A stretch of 8,549 nucleotides of DNA from BMS3Bbin07 sp036244995 (GTDB lineage: Bacteria; Nitrospirota; Thermodesulfovibrionia; Thermodesulfovibrionales; JdFR-85): contig BTTF01000089.1 in the NCBI GenBank assembly GCA_036244995.1, positions 1 through 8,549 on the forward strand, written 5' to 3'. Position numbers and translations under genes: made by a program. Shown here in pieces: positions 1-6,402 of this stretch (the first letter of the stretch is position 1; every line of letters begins with the position of its first letter). The notes under the pieces were generated by a model. The model ran no database searches and was not told the origin of the DNA. It worked only from the letters and a program-made list of their open reading frames with translations.

Positions 1-926
1 TGAGAATAGAGTATCCCGGCGCATTTTACCATATTACATCGAGGGGTAACGAGCGAGATGATATATTCAGGAGTGCAAGGGATAGAGAGAAGTTTCTGTC
101 ATACTTGGAATCCTCTACCGAGCGATATGGAGCAGTAATACATGTCTATTGTTTGATGACCAACCATTATCATCTCTTATTAGAAACCCCATTGGGTAAC
201 CTGTCACAGATAATGCGGCATATAAACGGTGCATATACAACATACTTCAACACCAGGCGACAAAGGGATGGGCATCTATTTCAGGGAAGGTACAAGGCAA
301 TTGTAGTAGATGCTGATGAATATGCAGGAGAGCTCTCCCGTTATATTCATTTAAATCCGGGCAGGGCCGGCATGGTAGAGAGGCCGGAAGAATACCGTTG
401 GTCAAGTTACCAATACTATATTGGTCTCAGGAAGAAACCTCGGTGGCTTGAGACGGATTTTGTTTTGCAGTATTTTGGCAAAAGGATGATCACTGTACAG
501 AAGAGATACCGTAAATTTGTAAATGCCTTTGTTGGCAAGGAGTACGGAAGTCCATTAGAAGAGACGGTGGCTTCAAGTATTCTTGGAGGTATTGATTTTG
601 TTGATGAAATAAAGGACAAATATCTCGACGGTAAAAAGGTTGACCGCAATCTGCCTGCCTTAGCAGAGCTAACCACCGGGCCAACGATTGAAGAAATATC
701 CAATGAGGTAAAAGTGGTAATGCAGGAAGACACGGCACTTTCCAGGAAAGCAAGTATATATCTCTGTCACAGGTATAGCGGAAAAACACTAAAGGAGATC
801 GGGAGTTATTTCGGCATTGGTGAGTCTGCTGTATCTCAGGCAAGCCATAGGGTTAAACTGACATTAGATAATGACAGGAAGCTCAGAAAAAAGATAAATT
901 ATATCAGCAAGAGATTAAATCTGTGA
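1..926 (+). CDS. REP-associated tyrosine transposase (Y1/HUH family) with DnaA-like HTH tail, 5' partial
   Basis: Single-strand DNA transposase of the Y1 (IS200-like) superfamily, RAYT type. The open frame has no stop back to base 3, and it begins R-I-E-Y-P-G-A-F-Y-H-I-T-S-R-G-N, the hallmark N-terminus of this family (usually preceded by M-A-R-P-L). About five codons are therefore lost off the left edge, and the first in-frame ATG at 105 is not the real start. The metal-binding HUH motif is T-N-H-Y-H-L-L (His codons at 165 and 171). The segment R-Y-I-H-L-N-P-G-R-A carries the probable catalytic tyrosine. The last ~90 residues (K-T-L-K-E-I-G-S-Y-F-G-I then S-A-V-S-Q-A) resemble the DnaA domain IV helix-turn-helix seen in many such proteins. 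The frame is intact to a TGA. RAYTs are usually single-copy housekeeping-like genes that act on REP palindromes; no clear REP is seen downstream. The family call is strong; activity is inferred. Confidence 0.93.
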   Translation, partial: RIEYPGAFYHITSRGNERDDIFRSARDREKFLSYLESSTERYGAVIHVYCLMTNHYHLLLETPLGNLSQIMRHINGAYTTYFNTRRQRDGHLFQGRYKAIVVDADEYAGELSRYIHLNPGRAGMVERPEEYRWSSYQYYIGLRKKPRWLETDFVLQYFGKRMITVQKRYRKFVNAFVGKEYGSPLEETVASSILGGIDFVDEIKDKYLDGKKVDRNLPALAELTTGPTIEEISNEVKVVMQEDTALSRKASIYLCHRYSGKTLKEIGSYFGIGESAVSQASHRVKLTLDNDRKLRKKINYISKRLNL

Positions 927-944
927 AATGTGGAGACCTGACTG

Positions 945-993
945 CTAAGATATGCTTGTAAGATGTGCTAAGATAATATGACCCCCTAAGATA
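945..993 (+). repeat. Three direct copies of CTAAGATA
   Basis: Exact octamers CTAAGATA lie at 945-952, 968-975 and 986-993. A partial copy (TAAGAT) is at 959-964. The spacings (23 and 18 bases between starts) are irregular, so this is a cluster of short iterons or binding-site-like repeats, not a tandem array. It sits just after the transposase stop. The function is unknown; it may be chance in AT-rich DNA, remnants of a transposase target region, or operator sites. Confidence 0.5.
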
Positions 994-1008
994 ATAATGG
1001 GAGAAAAA

Positions 1009-1074
1009 ATGAACAAGAGGGATAACCTGATTTTGAAAATTGGAATTTACCTGGCCAAAAGCCTTATTTTATAA
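1009..1074 (+). CDS. Doubtful 21-residue small ORF
   Basis: An ATG at 1009 follows GGGAG (999-1003) with a 5-base spacer and opens a 21-codon frame, M-N-K-R-D-N-L-I-L-K..., ending L-I-L and TAA at 1072. The product would be basic at the start and hydrophobic after it. The stop lies inside the CCTTAT-TTT-ATAAGG hairpin (1062-1076). No family is recognised. A frame this short arises easily by chance, and only the ribosome-binding site spacing argues for it. Treat it as a candidate leader peptide or as noise. Confidence 0.15.
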   Translation: MNKRDNLILKIGIYLAKSLIL

Positions 1075-1076
1075 GG
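1062..1076. repeat. Small perfect hairpin CCTTAT-TTT-ATAAGG
   Basis: Six perfectly paired bases close a 3-base loop. There is no T-run after it on the plus strand (GTGGGATTCCC follows), so it is not a canonical terminator. It lies between the transposase and the rhodanese and overlaps the stop of the doubtful small ORF. Confidence 0.4.
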
Positions 1077-1219
1077 GTGGGATTCCCGGTTTTAGAATAT
1101 CCTGGACAGCAGTGATTTATTGATGGTCTTTTAGTAAATCTTAAAGAGAGTCCCGAATATAAGTTACATCCTCAACTTTGTGGTTTTTATGGCGGGTTAG
1201 TATGTGATAGTATAGTATA

Positions 1220-1238
1220 TCCCGGTACTTGGCTGGGA
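1220..1238 (+). repeat. Leader hairpin TCCCGG / CTGGGA
   Basis: Arms 1220-1225 and 1233-1238 pair over six positions including one G-U, around a 7-base loop. A purine-rich stretch with GGAGG (1251-1255) follows. It may be a structured part of the rhodanese 5' untranslated region. The function is unknown and the stem is weak. Confidence 0.3.
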
Positions 1239-1325
1239 AAACGAAAGAAAGGAGGCGATAAAGAAATCATAGTCCTTTATGGGTGAGGTAGTTGTATTAT
1301 CACTTGATAACCTGAATTATGACCC

Positions 1326-1340
1326 CCCTTCTATGAAGGG
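1326..1340 (+). repeat. Hairpin CCCTTC-TAT-GAAGGG just upstream of the rhodanese ribosome-binding site
   Basis: The arms 1326-1331 and 1335-1340 pair perfectly around a 3-base loop. The structure ends 7 bases before the GGAGGGG ribosome-binding site of the rhodanese gene. The C-run just 5' of it (1323-1328) could instead pair with GGAGGGG or AAGGG. That allows alternative folds that expose or hide the site, which is inference only. Confidence 0.4.
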
Positions 1341-1347
1341 AAGGGTT

Positions 1348-1354
1348 GGAGGGG
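1348..1354 (+). promoter_or_regulatory. Ribosome-binding site that fixes the rhodanese start
   Basis: GGAGGGG is followed after 5 bases (TAACA) by the ATG at 1360. The frame is open further upstream to an ATG at 1279, but that ATG has no suitably spaced site, and starting there would put 27 unlikely residues ahead of a textbook signal peptide. Confidence 0.8.
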
Positions 1355-1359
1355 TAACA

Positions 1360-2304
1360 ATGAAAAAAAAGTTAGCAGGAAGTTTAGTGGTTGTCTTGTT
1401 CATGCTCTTAGCAGTTTACTCGCAGGCAGTATACGCAGTAGAATTTCCAGGGGTAGTGGTATCCACGGACTTTGTAGCTAAACACCTGAAAACCATCAGG
1501 AACCCTGCTCAAACCGACATAAGGCTGGTAGAGGTCAGCAAGAAAGGCTATGCTAAGGGTCACATACCAGGTGCAGTGCATATAAAATGGGGCAGTGAGG
1601 TATTTAACCCGCTGTCTGACCATATGATACTGACTTATGATGAAGTGAAGGAAGTTATGAAGAAATTAGGTGTGACCAAAAAAACGGATATAATCATCTA
1701 TGCCAGCAAGATCGACCAGGCAACACGTTTTTACTGGACACTCAAGTTCTGGAAGGTCAATAACCTTCACATAATGAACGGCACAAAGAGTAAGTGGATT
1801 AAAGAAGGACGCGAAAAGACCAGAGCAGTTCCCTCTGTTTCCAAATTAAACTACAATGTGTCATATCCACCAAACACAAAGATAAGGGCCCAGCTTACAC
1901 CGGATGTTTTTTATGCACTATCAACGGGCAAAAGCATTTTTATTGATTGCCGCCCCGCTGCATACTATACGGGCAAAAAATACAGTGTAAAGAAGTGGGT
2001 AAGGTCCGGCCACATTCCCGGAGCAAAAAACGTAGCATGCCCTGAAGAGACAAACAACAGGGACGGCTCATTTAAGTCCAAGGCGGAGTTAAAGGCAATA
2101 TTTGCCAAGGTTGGGGTTACAGGAAATAAACCTGTCATAGCTTACTGCAACACGGGCGTAAGGTCCTCTCTTGGCTGGTTTGTGTTGTCTGAAATCCTGG
2201 GATATAAACACATATCGAACTATGATGGTTCAATGAGGGAGTATGCAAACAGGCTTGACCTCCCGATAGTACCGCCAAACATATATCCAAAATTCCCCAA
2301 ATAA
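1360..2304 (+). CDS. Exported two-domain rhodanese (thiosulfate sulfurtransferase family)
   Basis: A 314-residue protein. Residues 1-26 form a signal peptide: three lysines, a hydrophobic core and a V-Y-A cleavage site before V27, so it acts in the periplasm or outside. Two rhodanese domains follow. The first (about 35-155) keeps the G-H-I-P-G-A motif, but its active-site loop reads Y-A-S-K-I-D-Q, with Ser116 where a catalytic Cys would sit. The second (about 180-300) has F-I-D-C-R, S-G-H-I-P-G-A and the active loop Y-C-N-T-G-V-R-S with Cys263. An inactive first and catalytic second domain is the standard layout of thiosulfate:cyanide sulfurtransferases and 3-mercaptopyruvate sulfurtransferases. 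The loop C-N-T-G-V-R suits sulfur transfer, but the substrate cannot be read from sequence. It appears monocistronic, with a hairpin 13 bases after the TAA. A role in periplasmic sulfur metabolism is inference. Confidence 0.92.
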   Translation: MKKKLAGSLVVVLFMLLAVYSQAVYAVEFPGVVVSTDFVAKHLKTIRNPAQTDIRLVEVSKKGYAKGHIPGAVHIKWGSEVFNPLSDHMILTYDEVKEVMKKLGVTKKTDIIIYASKIDQATRFYWTLKFWKVNNLHIMNGTKSKWIKEGREKTRAVPSVSKLNYNVSYPPNTKIRAQLTPDVFYALSTGKSIFIDCRPAAYYTGKKYSVKKWVRSGHIPGAKNVACPEETNNRDGSFKSKAELKAIFAKVGVTGNKPVIAYCNTGVRSSLGWFVLSEILGYKHISNYDGSMREYANRLDLPIVPPNIYPKFPK

Positions 2305-2317
2305 AAAAGATGTAACA

Positions 2318-2350
2318 GCAAGAGCCCATTGCACTGCAATGGGCTCTTGC
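2318..2350. terminator. Strong hairpin after the rhodanese gene, possibly bidirectional terminator
   Basis: Arms 2318-2332 and 2336-2350 (GCAAGAGCCCATTGC and its exact complement) form a 15-bp perfect stem with a 3-base loop. On the plus strand the tail is CCCTTTAATA, a weak T-run. On the minus strand a T6 run comes nine bases beyond the stem. It lies between convergent transcripts (rhodanese from the left, the moaA end from the right), so it may serve both. The structure is certain; terminator strength is inferred. Confidence 0.75.
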
Positions 2351-2378
2351 CCCTTTAATACTACCTGGAAAAAGATAG

Positions 2379-2513
2379 AGGGGTCCTGAGCTACAGCAGC
2401 ATAGTCCAGCCGGAACATCTCTCAACTCTCTATTTGGGTCCGGAGATGAATATCTTTTCGGTAAACTGAAGGATCGTATAGACAAAGAAGTGCATGCATG
2501 CACTGTTAGGTAA
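2379..2513 (+). other. Possible degraded coding fragment
   Basis: A stop-free frame from 2379 to the TAA at 2511-2513 has no good start. Its 3' half reads with a protein-like composition (L-F-G-S-G-D-E-Y-L-F-G-K-L-K-D-R). No family is recognised. It could be the tail of a lost gene or a chance frame. It overlaps the 16-bp palindrome. Confidence 0.12.
2489..2504. repeat. Perfect 16-bp palindrome AGTGCATGCATGCACT
   Basis: The sequence is its own exact reverse complement over 16 bases with no spacer, in the gap between the convergent rhodanese and moaA genes. It contains overlapping TGCATGCA. It may be a dimeric protein-binding site, but nothing nearby shows what would bind it. Confidence 0.5.
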
Positions 2514-2570
2514 GAATATAATGGTTGTTAGGAAGAGATACGATTGACTCTTCACTCATTCTCGTCCCGG

Positions 2571-3548
2571 CTACCCCCCTATCTTTGACATTGACTGTAT
2601 AAAATCCCCGCATACTCCCTGATTTATCTTATGCCCCTCCGGCTTGACAGCAACCGAGAGCCTCAAAAGCCTTTCTATCTCTTTATCCGAGGCGCCCAGA
2701 CTGATGGCGCTCTTGAGGTCTATTGCGGTACCGGAAAAAAGACAGGGTCTTATCGTTCCATCGGCAGTAAGTCTCAGACGGTTACAATCTGAACAAAAAT
2801 GGTGTGAAACCGCACTTATAAAACCAAGCACTCCCTCTGCACCTGCAAACCTGTAGTATCTTGCCGGTCCATACCTTCTCTGCTTCACAGCAGTGACAGG
2901 CGCTATGGTCTCTATCCTCTCTTTAATCTCCTCAACCGGGATACACTTATCCCTGGTCCACAGATTGTTTGAACCAGGCATAAATTCGATAAACCTGACA
3001 TGGTATGGCGTGGTTAATGTAAGGCGGGCCAAATCCTCTACTTCATCGTCATTTACTCCCCTTATGACTACAACATTTATCTTGACAGGCCTGAGCCCTG
3101 CTGCATAGGCCCTCTCAACACCCCCCAAGGCCTGCTCCAGAGACCCTCCGCCGGTAATTTCCCTGTAACGTTCCGGTCGAATGGAATCAAGACTGACATT
3201 CACCCTGTTCAGGCCTGCCTCTTTAAGCTCGTCCGCATACCTCTCCAGGAGGAGACCGTTTGTGGTAAGACTAATATCCTCGATCCCCTCCATAGCGGCA
3301 AGCCTTTTAATCAGATACTGAACATTCTTTCTGGCAAGGGGCTCGCCGCCTGTAAGCCGAATTTTTCTTACGCCCAAGCCAGCTGCAATAGAGATAATCC
3401 TTGTTATCTCCTCGTAGGACAGGATATCCTTGTAGACTACAGGATCGCTATCACGGGGCATACAGTAGAGGCACCTGAGGTTGCATCTGTCAGTGACAGA
3501 CACCCTCATATAGTCGATGACCCTGTGATATCGATCCGACAAGCTCAT
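2571..3548 (-). CDS. moaA: GTP 3',8-cyclase MoaA (molybdenum cofactor synthesis, first step)
   Basis: Radical SAM enzyme that with MoaC converts GTP to cyclic pyranopterin monophosphate in the cytoplasm. The N-terminal cluster motif is C22-x3-C26-x2-C29 (R-C-N-L-R-C-L-Y-C-M-P), followed by the SAM-binding G67-G-E-P. The C-terminal GTP-binding cluster is C252-x2-C255-x13-C269 (F-C-S-D-C-N-R-L-R-L...P-C-L-F). G-H-K-I-N-Q-G and the required C-terminal Gly-Gly (S-K-I-G-G) are present, so all catalytic elements are intact. The length of 325 residues is typical. The start at 3548 is preferred over 3617 because family members begin a few residues before D-x-x-x-R-V-I-D-Y-x-R-V-S-V-T and GAGGGG precedes it. 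It starts 10 bases after the cpoB stop, so it is the last gene of the tol transcript. No other moa/moe genes are in the window. Confidence 0.97.
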   Translation of the reverse strand: MSLSDRYHRVIDYMRVSVTDRCNLRCLYCMPRDSDPVVYKDILSYEEITRIISIAAGLGVRKIRLTGGEPLARKNVQYLIKRLAAMEGIEDISLTTNGLLLERYADELKEAGLNRVNVSLDSIRPERYREITGGGSLEQALGGVERAYAAGLRPVKINVVVIRGVNDDEVEDLARLTLTTPYHVRFIEFMPGSNNLWTRDKCIPVEEIKERIETIAPVTAVKQRRYGPARYYRFAGAEGVLGFISAVSHHFCSDCNRLRLTADGTIRPCLFSGTAIDLKSAISLGASDKEIERLLRLSVAVKPEGHKINQGVCGDFIQSMSKIGG

Positions 3549-3558
3549 TTCCTGCCCC

Positions 3559-4503
3559 TCATGGGGTCTTCTTCTGTTGAGCATTTTTGCTGAGTGCCTG
3601 CAATTTCTTTTCAGCAAGCTTTGCCTCTTTTGACTTAGGAAACCTCTCCTTCAGTGTCGAGAGGATAACTTTTGTAGTATTTTTGTCGCCTAATTCCTGA
3701 AATGAATACGCCTGCTTCAACATTGCCCCGGGGACTTTATCACTCTTTGGGAACTTCCTTATCAGGGTTTCGTAGGCAAGGATGGCATCCTCATAAACTC
3801 CCTCCTTGTAAAACGACTCGGCAATCCAGAACTGCGCATTGTCCGAGAGGTCTGAATCAGGGTATCTCCTGAGAAAATCCTCAAACTGTTTTCTTGCTTT
3901 CTTGTATTTCCCGTCACGGAATGTCTTTAAGGCCTGCCGGTAAACACCTTCTTCAGTAACAACAGGCGCTTTTTTCTCCACTGCTTTCTTCTCAACAAGC
4001 GGCCCCTTTGACAGGGCATCAAACTTTTTCTCCAGCACCTGCACCCTTGCCATCAATTGCTTAACCTCTCCTGCCATCTCCTCGACCCTGGACTTCAGCT
4101 CTGTCATCTCAGCCTTGTTACCTGACAGGGCCGTCTCCACAGCATAGTTCTTCTCATCAAACTTGCCCTGCAAAAGCTGTAAATCCCTGTTCAACCCGGT
4201 TAGCTGATCATAAAGCATCTCCTGACTGTTTCTTATAGCCTCAAGGCTCTCTTTGGTCACTACCTTTGCGGTCTTCCCCTCAAGACTGCCAACCCCCTCC
4301 TTGAGTCCTGTAACCGTCCGTTTCTGGGCATAAACCTCCCGCTTAAGCTGGTTCACATCACTGCGGAGAGATTCAAAATTACCGGCGCTTATGCATCCGG
4401 AAAAGAGAAGGACCACGCCGCAGAGCTTAAGGATGGCAGCACTGCGCAAAGCCGGGCAGAGCCGCTTAATCAACCTACCCCCTGCATGAAACCCCCTGCT
4501 CAT
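3559..4503 (-). CDS. cpoB: Tol-Pal accessory protein CpoB/YbgF (lipoprotein, coiled coil plus TPR)
   Basis: A 314-residue periplasmic protein. After a long basic N-terminus, a hydrophobic segment ends in the lipobox L-F-S-G-C37, so it is predicted to be a lipoprotein, whereas E. coli CpoB is soluble. Residues about 40-165 are a heptad-rich coiled coil (L-R-S-D-V-N-Q-L-K and similar repeats). Then comes a charged E-K-K-A linker, and from about 185 to 305 there are three TPR-like repeats (for example A-R-K-Q-F-E-D-F-L-R-R-Y-P, then A-I-L-A-Y-E-T-L-I-R-K-F-P). In E. coli CpoB links outer-membrane constriction with peptidoglycan synthesis and contacts TolA. The start is fixed by the 4-base ATGA overlap with pal and by AGGAGG at 4511-4516, 7 bases upstream. 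A generic outer-membrane TPR lipoprotein is the alternative, but the position right after pal settles it. Confidence 0.9.
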   Translation of the reverse strand: MSRGFHAGGRLIKRLCPALRSAAILKLCGVVLLFSGCISAGNFESLRSDVNQLKREVYAQKRTVTGLKEGVGSLEGKTAKVVTKESLEAIRNSQEMLYDQLTGLNRDLQLLQGKFDEKNYAVETALSGNKAEMTELKSRVEEMAGEVKQLMARVQVLEKKFDALSKGPLVEKKAVEKKAPVVTEEGVYRQALKTFRDGKYKKARKQFEDFLRRYPDSDLSDNAQFWIAESFYKEGVYEDAILAYETLIRKFPKSDKVPGAMLKQAYSFQELGDKNTTKVILSTLKERFPKSKEAKLAEKKLQALSKNAQQKKTP

Positions 4504-5078
4504 TTACCTGCCTCCTGTTTTAATACTACAAAGTGTGCCCTCCTGTTTTTTGACCAGCAAGCCTCGGTGCTTTCAGTACAGAGCGGTTTCTCCTCGCCGT
4601 AACTGACGGTCTGCAACCTGTCTGCAGAAACACCCAGGGTTATAAGGTAATCCTTTGTTGACTTTGCCCTTCTGTCGCCAAGTCCGAGGTTGTATTCACT
4701 TGTACCCCTTTCATCGCAATGTCCTTCTATCACCAACCTTGTATCAGGGTTTTCGAGCATCCAGTCGGCAATTGCACGAAGTACCGGTTTGTCCTCATCC
4801 TTAACGTCATATCTGTCAAAATCAAAATGTATATCCCTTAAAACATTCTTCTTCTCTTCTTCAGAGACCTTCATCGGCACAGGGGCTTCCTTGATTTCCG
4901 TGGTCTCAATATTTGAGATATCCTGCTCCCCCGCAATGGCGGGCGTCTCCTCCCGGGGCTGCTCTGCCTTTACTTTCTCTGAAGGAATCGCCTTCCCCAG
5001 CTCTGATGTGGTAACCTTTCTCTGCGCACAGGAAAAAGTCAGCCCGACAACCAACAACAAAAACAAAAACCTCCTCAT
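4500..5078 (-). CDS. pal: Peptidoglycan-associated lipoprotein Pal
   Basis: A 192-residue outer-membrane lipoprotein that binds peptidoglycan and TolB. The lipobox is L-T-F-S-C17 after a short basic and hydrophobic signal. A low-complexity, Glu/Lys/Pro-rich linker covers about 18-78. The OmpA C-terminal domain runs from about I83 (I-H-F-D-F-D-R-Y-D-V) to the end. The diaminopimelate-binding region is intact: G-H-C-D-E-R-G-T-S then N-L-G-L-G-D-R-R-A, with the conserved Asp122 and Arg137. The start at 5078 is chosen because AGGAGG (5085-5090) lies 6 bases upstream; the ATG at 5084 directly abuts that site, and the longer frame from 5123 runs back into tolB. The ribosome-binding site overlaps the tolB TAG stop, suggesting coupled translation. 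The stop overlaps the cpoB start. Confidence 0.96.
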   Translation of the reverse strand: MRRFLFLLLVVGLTFSCAQRKVTTSELGKAIPSEKVKAEQPREETPAIAGEQDISNIETTEIKEAPVPMKVSEEEKKNVLRDIHFDFDRYDVKDEDKPVLRAIADWMLENPDTRLVIEGHCDERGTSEYNLGLGDRRAKSTKDYLITLGVSADRLQTVSYGEEKPLCTESTEACWSKNRRAHFVVLKQEAGK

Positions 5079-5084
5079 AATCAT

Positions 5085-5090
5085 CCTCCT
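5085..5090 (-). promoter_or_regulatory. Ribosome-binding site of pal, overlapping the tolB stop
   Basis: Perfect AGGAGG on the minus strand, 6 bases before the ATG at 5078. It shares bases with the tolB TAG codon (5089-5091), so ribosomes finishing tolB are placed on the pal start. Confidence 0.85.
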
Positions 5091-6402
5091 AAAAGATTTT
5101 TTTTGGCGACCATCTTGGACCAAAGGCCCTCATGTCTTTAGCAGTAATCCTCTTCTGTGCCTCTCCATTTGCCCTCATAACATATACGCCCTTCCTGCCG
5201 TCACGGTCAGAGGTAAAGGTGATAAACCTGCCGTCCGGAGAAAATGACGGTTCCTCATTATTGCCCCTCTCTGTAAGCTGCAAGGGATCTGCACCATCGG
5301 GGGAGACAATAAATATCTGGTTTTTTCCATAAATACGACCGCTGTATGCAATCCTGTCCCCCCTGGGTGACCATACCGGAGAGGTGTTATAGTTGCCAGT
5401 GAAAGTAACCCTTCTTACATCACTTCCGTTAATGTTCATAATATAAACCTGGGGAGACCCTCCGTGGTCGGAAACAAAGGCAACCTTCTTTCCATCAGGC
5501 GAAACAGAGGGTGAAACCTCTATCCCCCTCCACCGGGTCAACCTCTTTTGCCTTGAAGTCCTGAGGTCAAACAGGTAAATATCCGGGGTTCCGGCCTTTG
5601 ATGAAGAGAAGAGGAAACCACTGCCATCCGGCAAGAAATCACCGGCAATATTGGTCCCCCTGGACCGCACGAGGAGTCTCTCCTTCTTCTCCTTAAAGTC
5701 CAGAAGGAAAATAAACCATTGCCTGCCCCTTGCAGCAGAATATATGAGCCTCTTGCCATCACGGGACCAGTGAGGCGCAAGTATCAGGTCACCACCCACG
5801 CCTGTATTTATTAACCTCTTGCCATCCCAATCCGCTATATAAATGTTCTTCTTCCCGCCCTTTTCTCCAATAAAGGCGATCCTGGACCTGAAGACCCCGT
5901 CCTCACCTGTTACAGCCTTATAAATATCATTTGAGATCGCATGAGCAAGTGGTCTGAGTTGCTTTCTGACCGCCCGGTACTCTTTCTGAAAAACCTTCTT
6001 CCCCTCAACCACATCATAAAGATAGATTGTTGCCGATACCTGATCACCCTCGGTGGTCACAGAGCCCTTAACCACGATTTCAACACCAAGGGGAGACCAG
6101 TTCCGAGGGTCAAAAACAGGCAGGGAAGTCTCGATGTATGCATCCCTGTCAACATATGAAAACACACCGGAAAACTGCAGGTCATCCTTTATAATGCCTG
6201 AAATCTCAGCACCTGCAGGCGCCCCTGAAAGCTCGTAAATTGCAATCGGAATCTGCCTGAAGCCCGGAGAAGTGATGTCGATATAGACCCTTGCCTCTGC
6301 CGTGGCATGCATAAAAACAGGCAGAAGGCAGAAGGCCGCAAGCAATATAACGAGCAACAGCCTGCTGCATACCGCATACCGTCTGCTCCTTACTGCATTC
6401 AT
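5089..6402 (-). CDS. tolB: Tol-Pal translocation protein TolB (periplasmic beta-propeller)
   Basis: A 437-residue periplasmic protein that bridges TolA and Pal. A signal peptide ends around A-T-A-E-A37. The N-terminal TolB domain (about 38-165) starts V-Y-I-D-I-T-S-P-G-F-R-Q-I-P-I-A. The rest is a six-bladed propeller of PD40 repeats, visible as recurring S-P-D-G-K-K-V-A-F-V-S-D, S-P-R-G-D-R-I-A-Y and S-P-D-G-R-F-I-T-F-T-S-D segments, each followed by a strand such as V-Y-I-M or I-F-I-V. Length and order match TolB. The start at 6402 forms an ATGA overlap with the upstream tolA-like gene; the ribosome-binding site there is weak (CAGG), consistent with translational coupling. The ending at a TAG 10 bases before pal adds to the operon picture. 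Confidence 0.96.
   Translation of the reverse strand: MNAVRSRRYAVCSRLLLVILLAAFCLLPVFMHATAEARVYIDITSPGFRQIPIAIYELSGAPAGAEISGIIKDDLQFSGVFSYVDRDAYIETSLPVFDPRNWSPLGVEIVVKGSVTTEGDQVSATIYLYDVVEGKKVFQKEYRAVRKQLRPLAHAISNDIYKAVTGEDGVFRSRIAFIGEKGGKKNIYIADWDGKRLINTGVGGDLILAPHWSRDGKRLIYSAARGRQWFIFLLDFKEKKERLLVRSRGTNIAGDFLPDGSGFLFSSSKAGTPDIYLFDLRTSRQKRLTRWRGIEVSPSVSPDGKKVAFVSDHGGSPQVYIMNINGSDVRRVTFTGNYNTSPVWSPRGDRIAYSGRIYGKNQIFIVSPDGADPLQLTERGNNEEPSFSPDGRFITFTSDRDGRKGVYVMRANGEAQKRITAKDMRAFGPRWSPKKIF

Larger units (their letters stand above)
927..1359. other. Intergenic region with short repeats and hairpins upstream of the rhodanese gene
   Basis: This 433-base stretch between the transposase and the rhodanese start has no convincing long gene. 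It contains three CTAAGATA copies (945-993), two GATAACCTGA copies (1021 and 1306), two TATGACCCCC copies (977 and 1318), a CCTTAT-TTT-ATAAGG hairpin (1062-1076), a second hairpin at 1220-1238 and a third at 1326-1340. A purine-rich tract with GGAGG at 1251-1255 has no start codon at a suitable distance. The rhodanese promoter presumably lies here. A TATAGT box near 1210-1215 is possible, but I see no matching -35, so I do not call a promoter. No known riboswitch consensus was recognised. Confidence 0.6.

Noticed and set aside
105..926. Transposase start at the ATG at 105
   Set aside because: The frame is open and clearly family-like back to base 3 (R-I-E-Y-P-G-A), so the real start lies just outside the window.
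1279..1359. Longer rhodanese start at the ATG at 1279
   Set aside because: No ribosome-binding site at a suitable distance. The ATG at 1360 has GGAGGGG and begins a proper signal peptide.
927..1359. CRISPR array or tandem repeat
   Set aside because: The repeats are only 8-10 bases, irregularly spaced, and lack unique spacers of constant length.
2135..2503. Minus-strand open frame of 122 codons
   Set aside because: It runs antisense through the rhodanese 3' end and the hairpin, is Cys/Ser-rich with no recognisable domain, and is a shadow frame.
3549..3617. Upstream extension of moaA to 3617
   Set aside because: The extra 23 residues fall inside cpoB and are not part of the MoaA family; the ATG at 3548 has the expected N-terminus.
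5079..5123. Upstream extension of pal to 5123
   Set aside because: It would overlap tolB and place residues ahead of the lipoprotein signal; AGGAGG is correctly spaced only for 5078.
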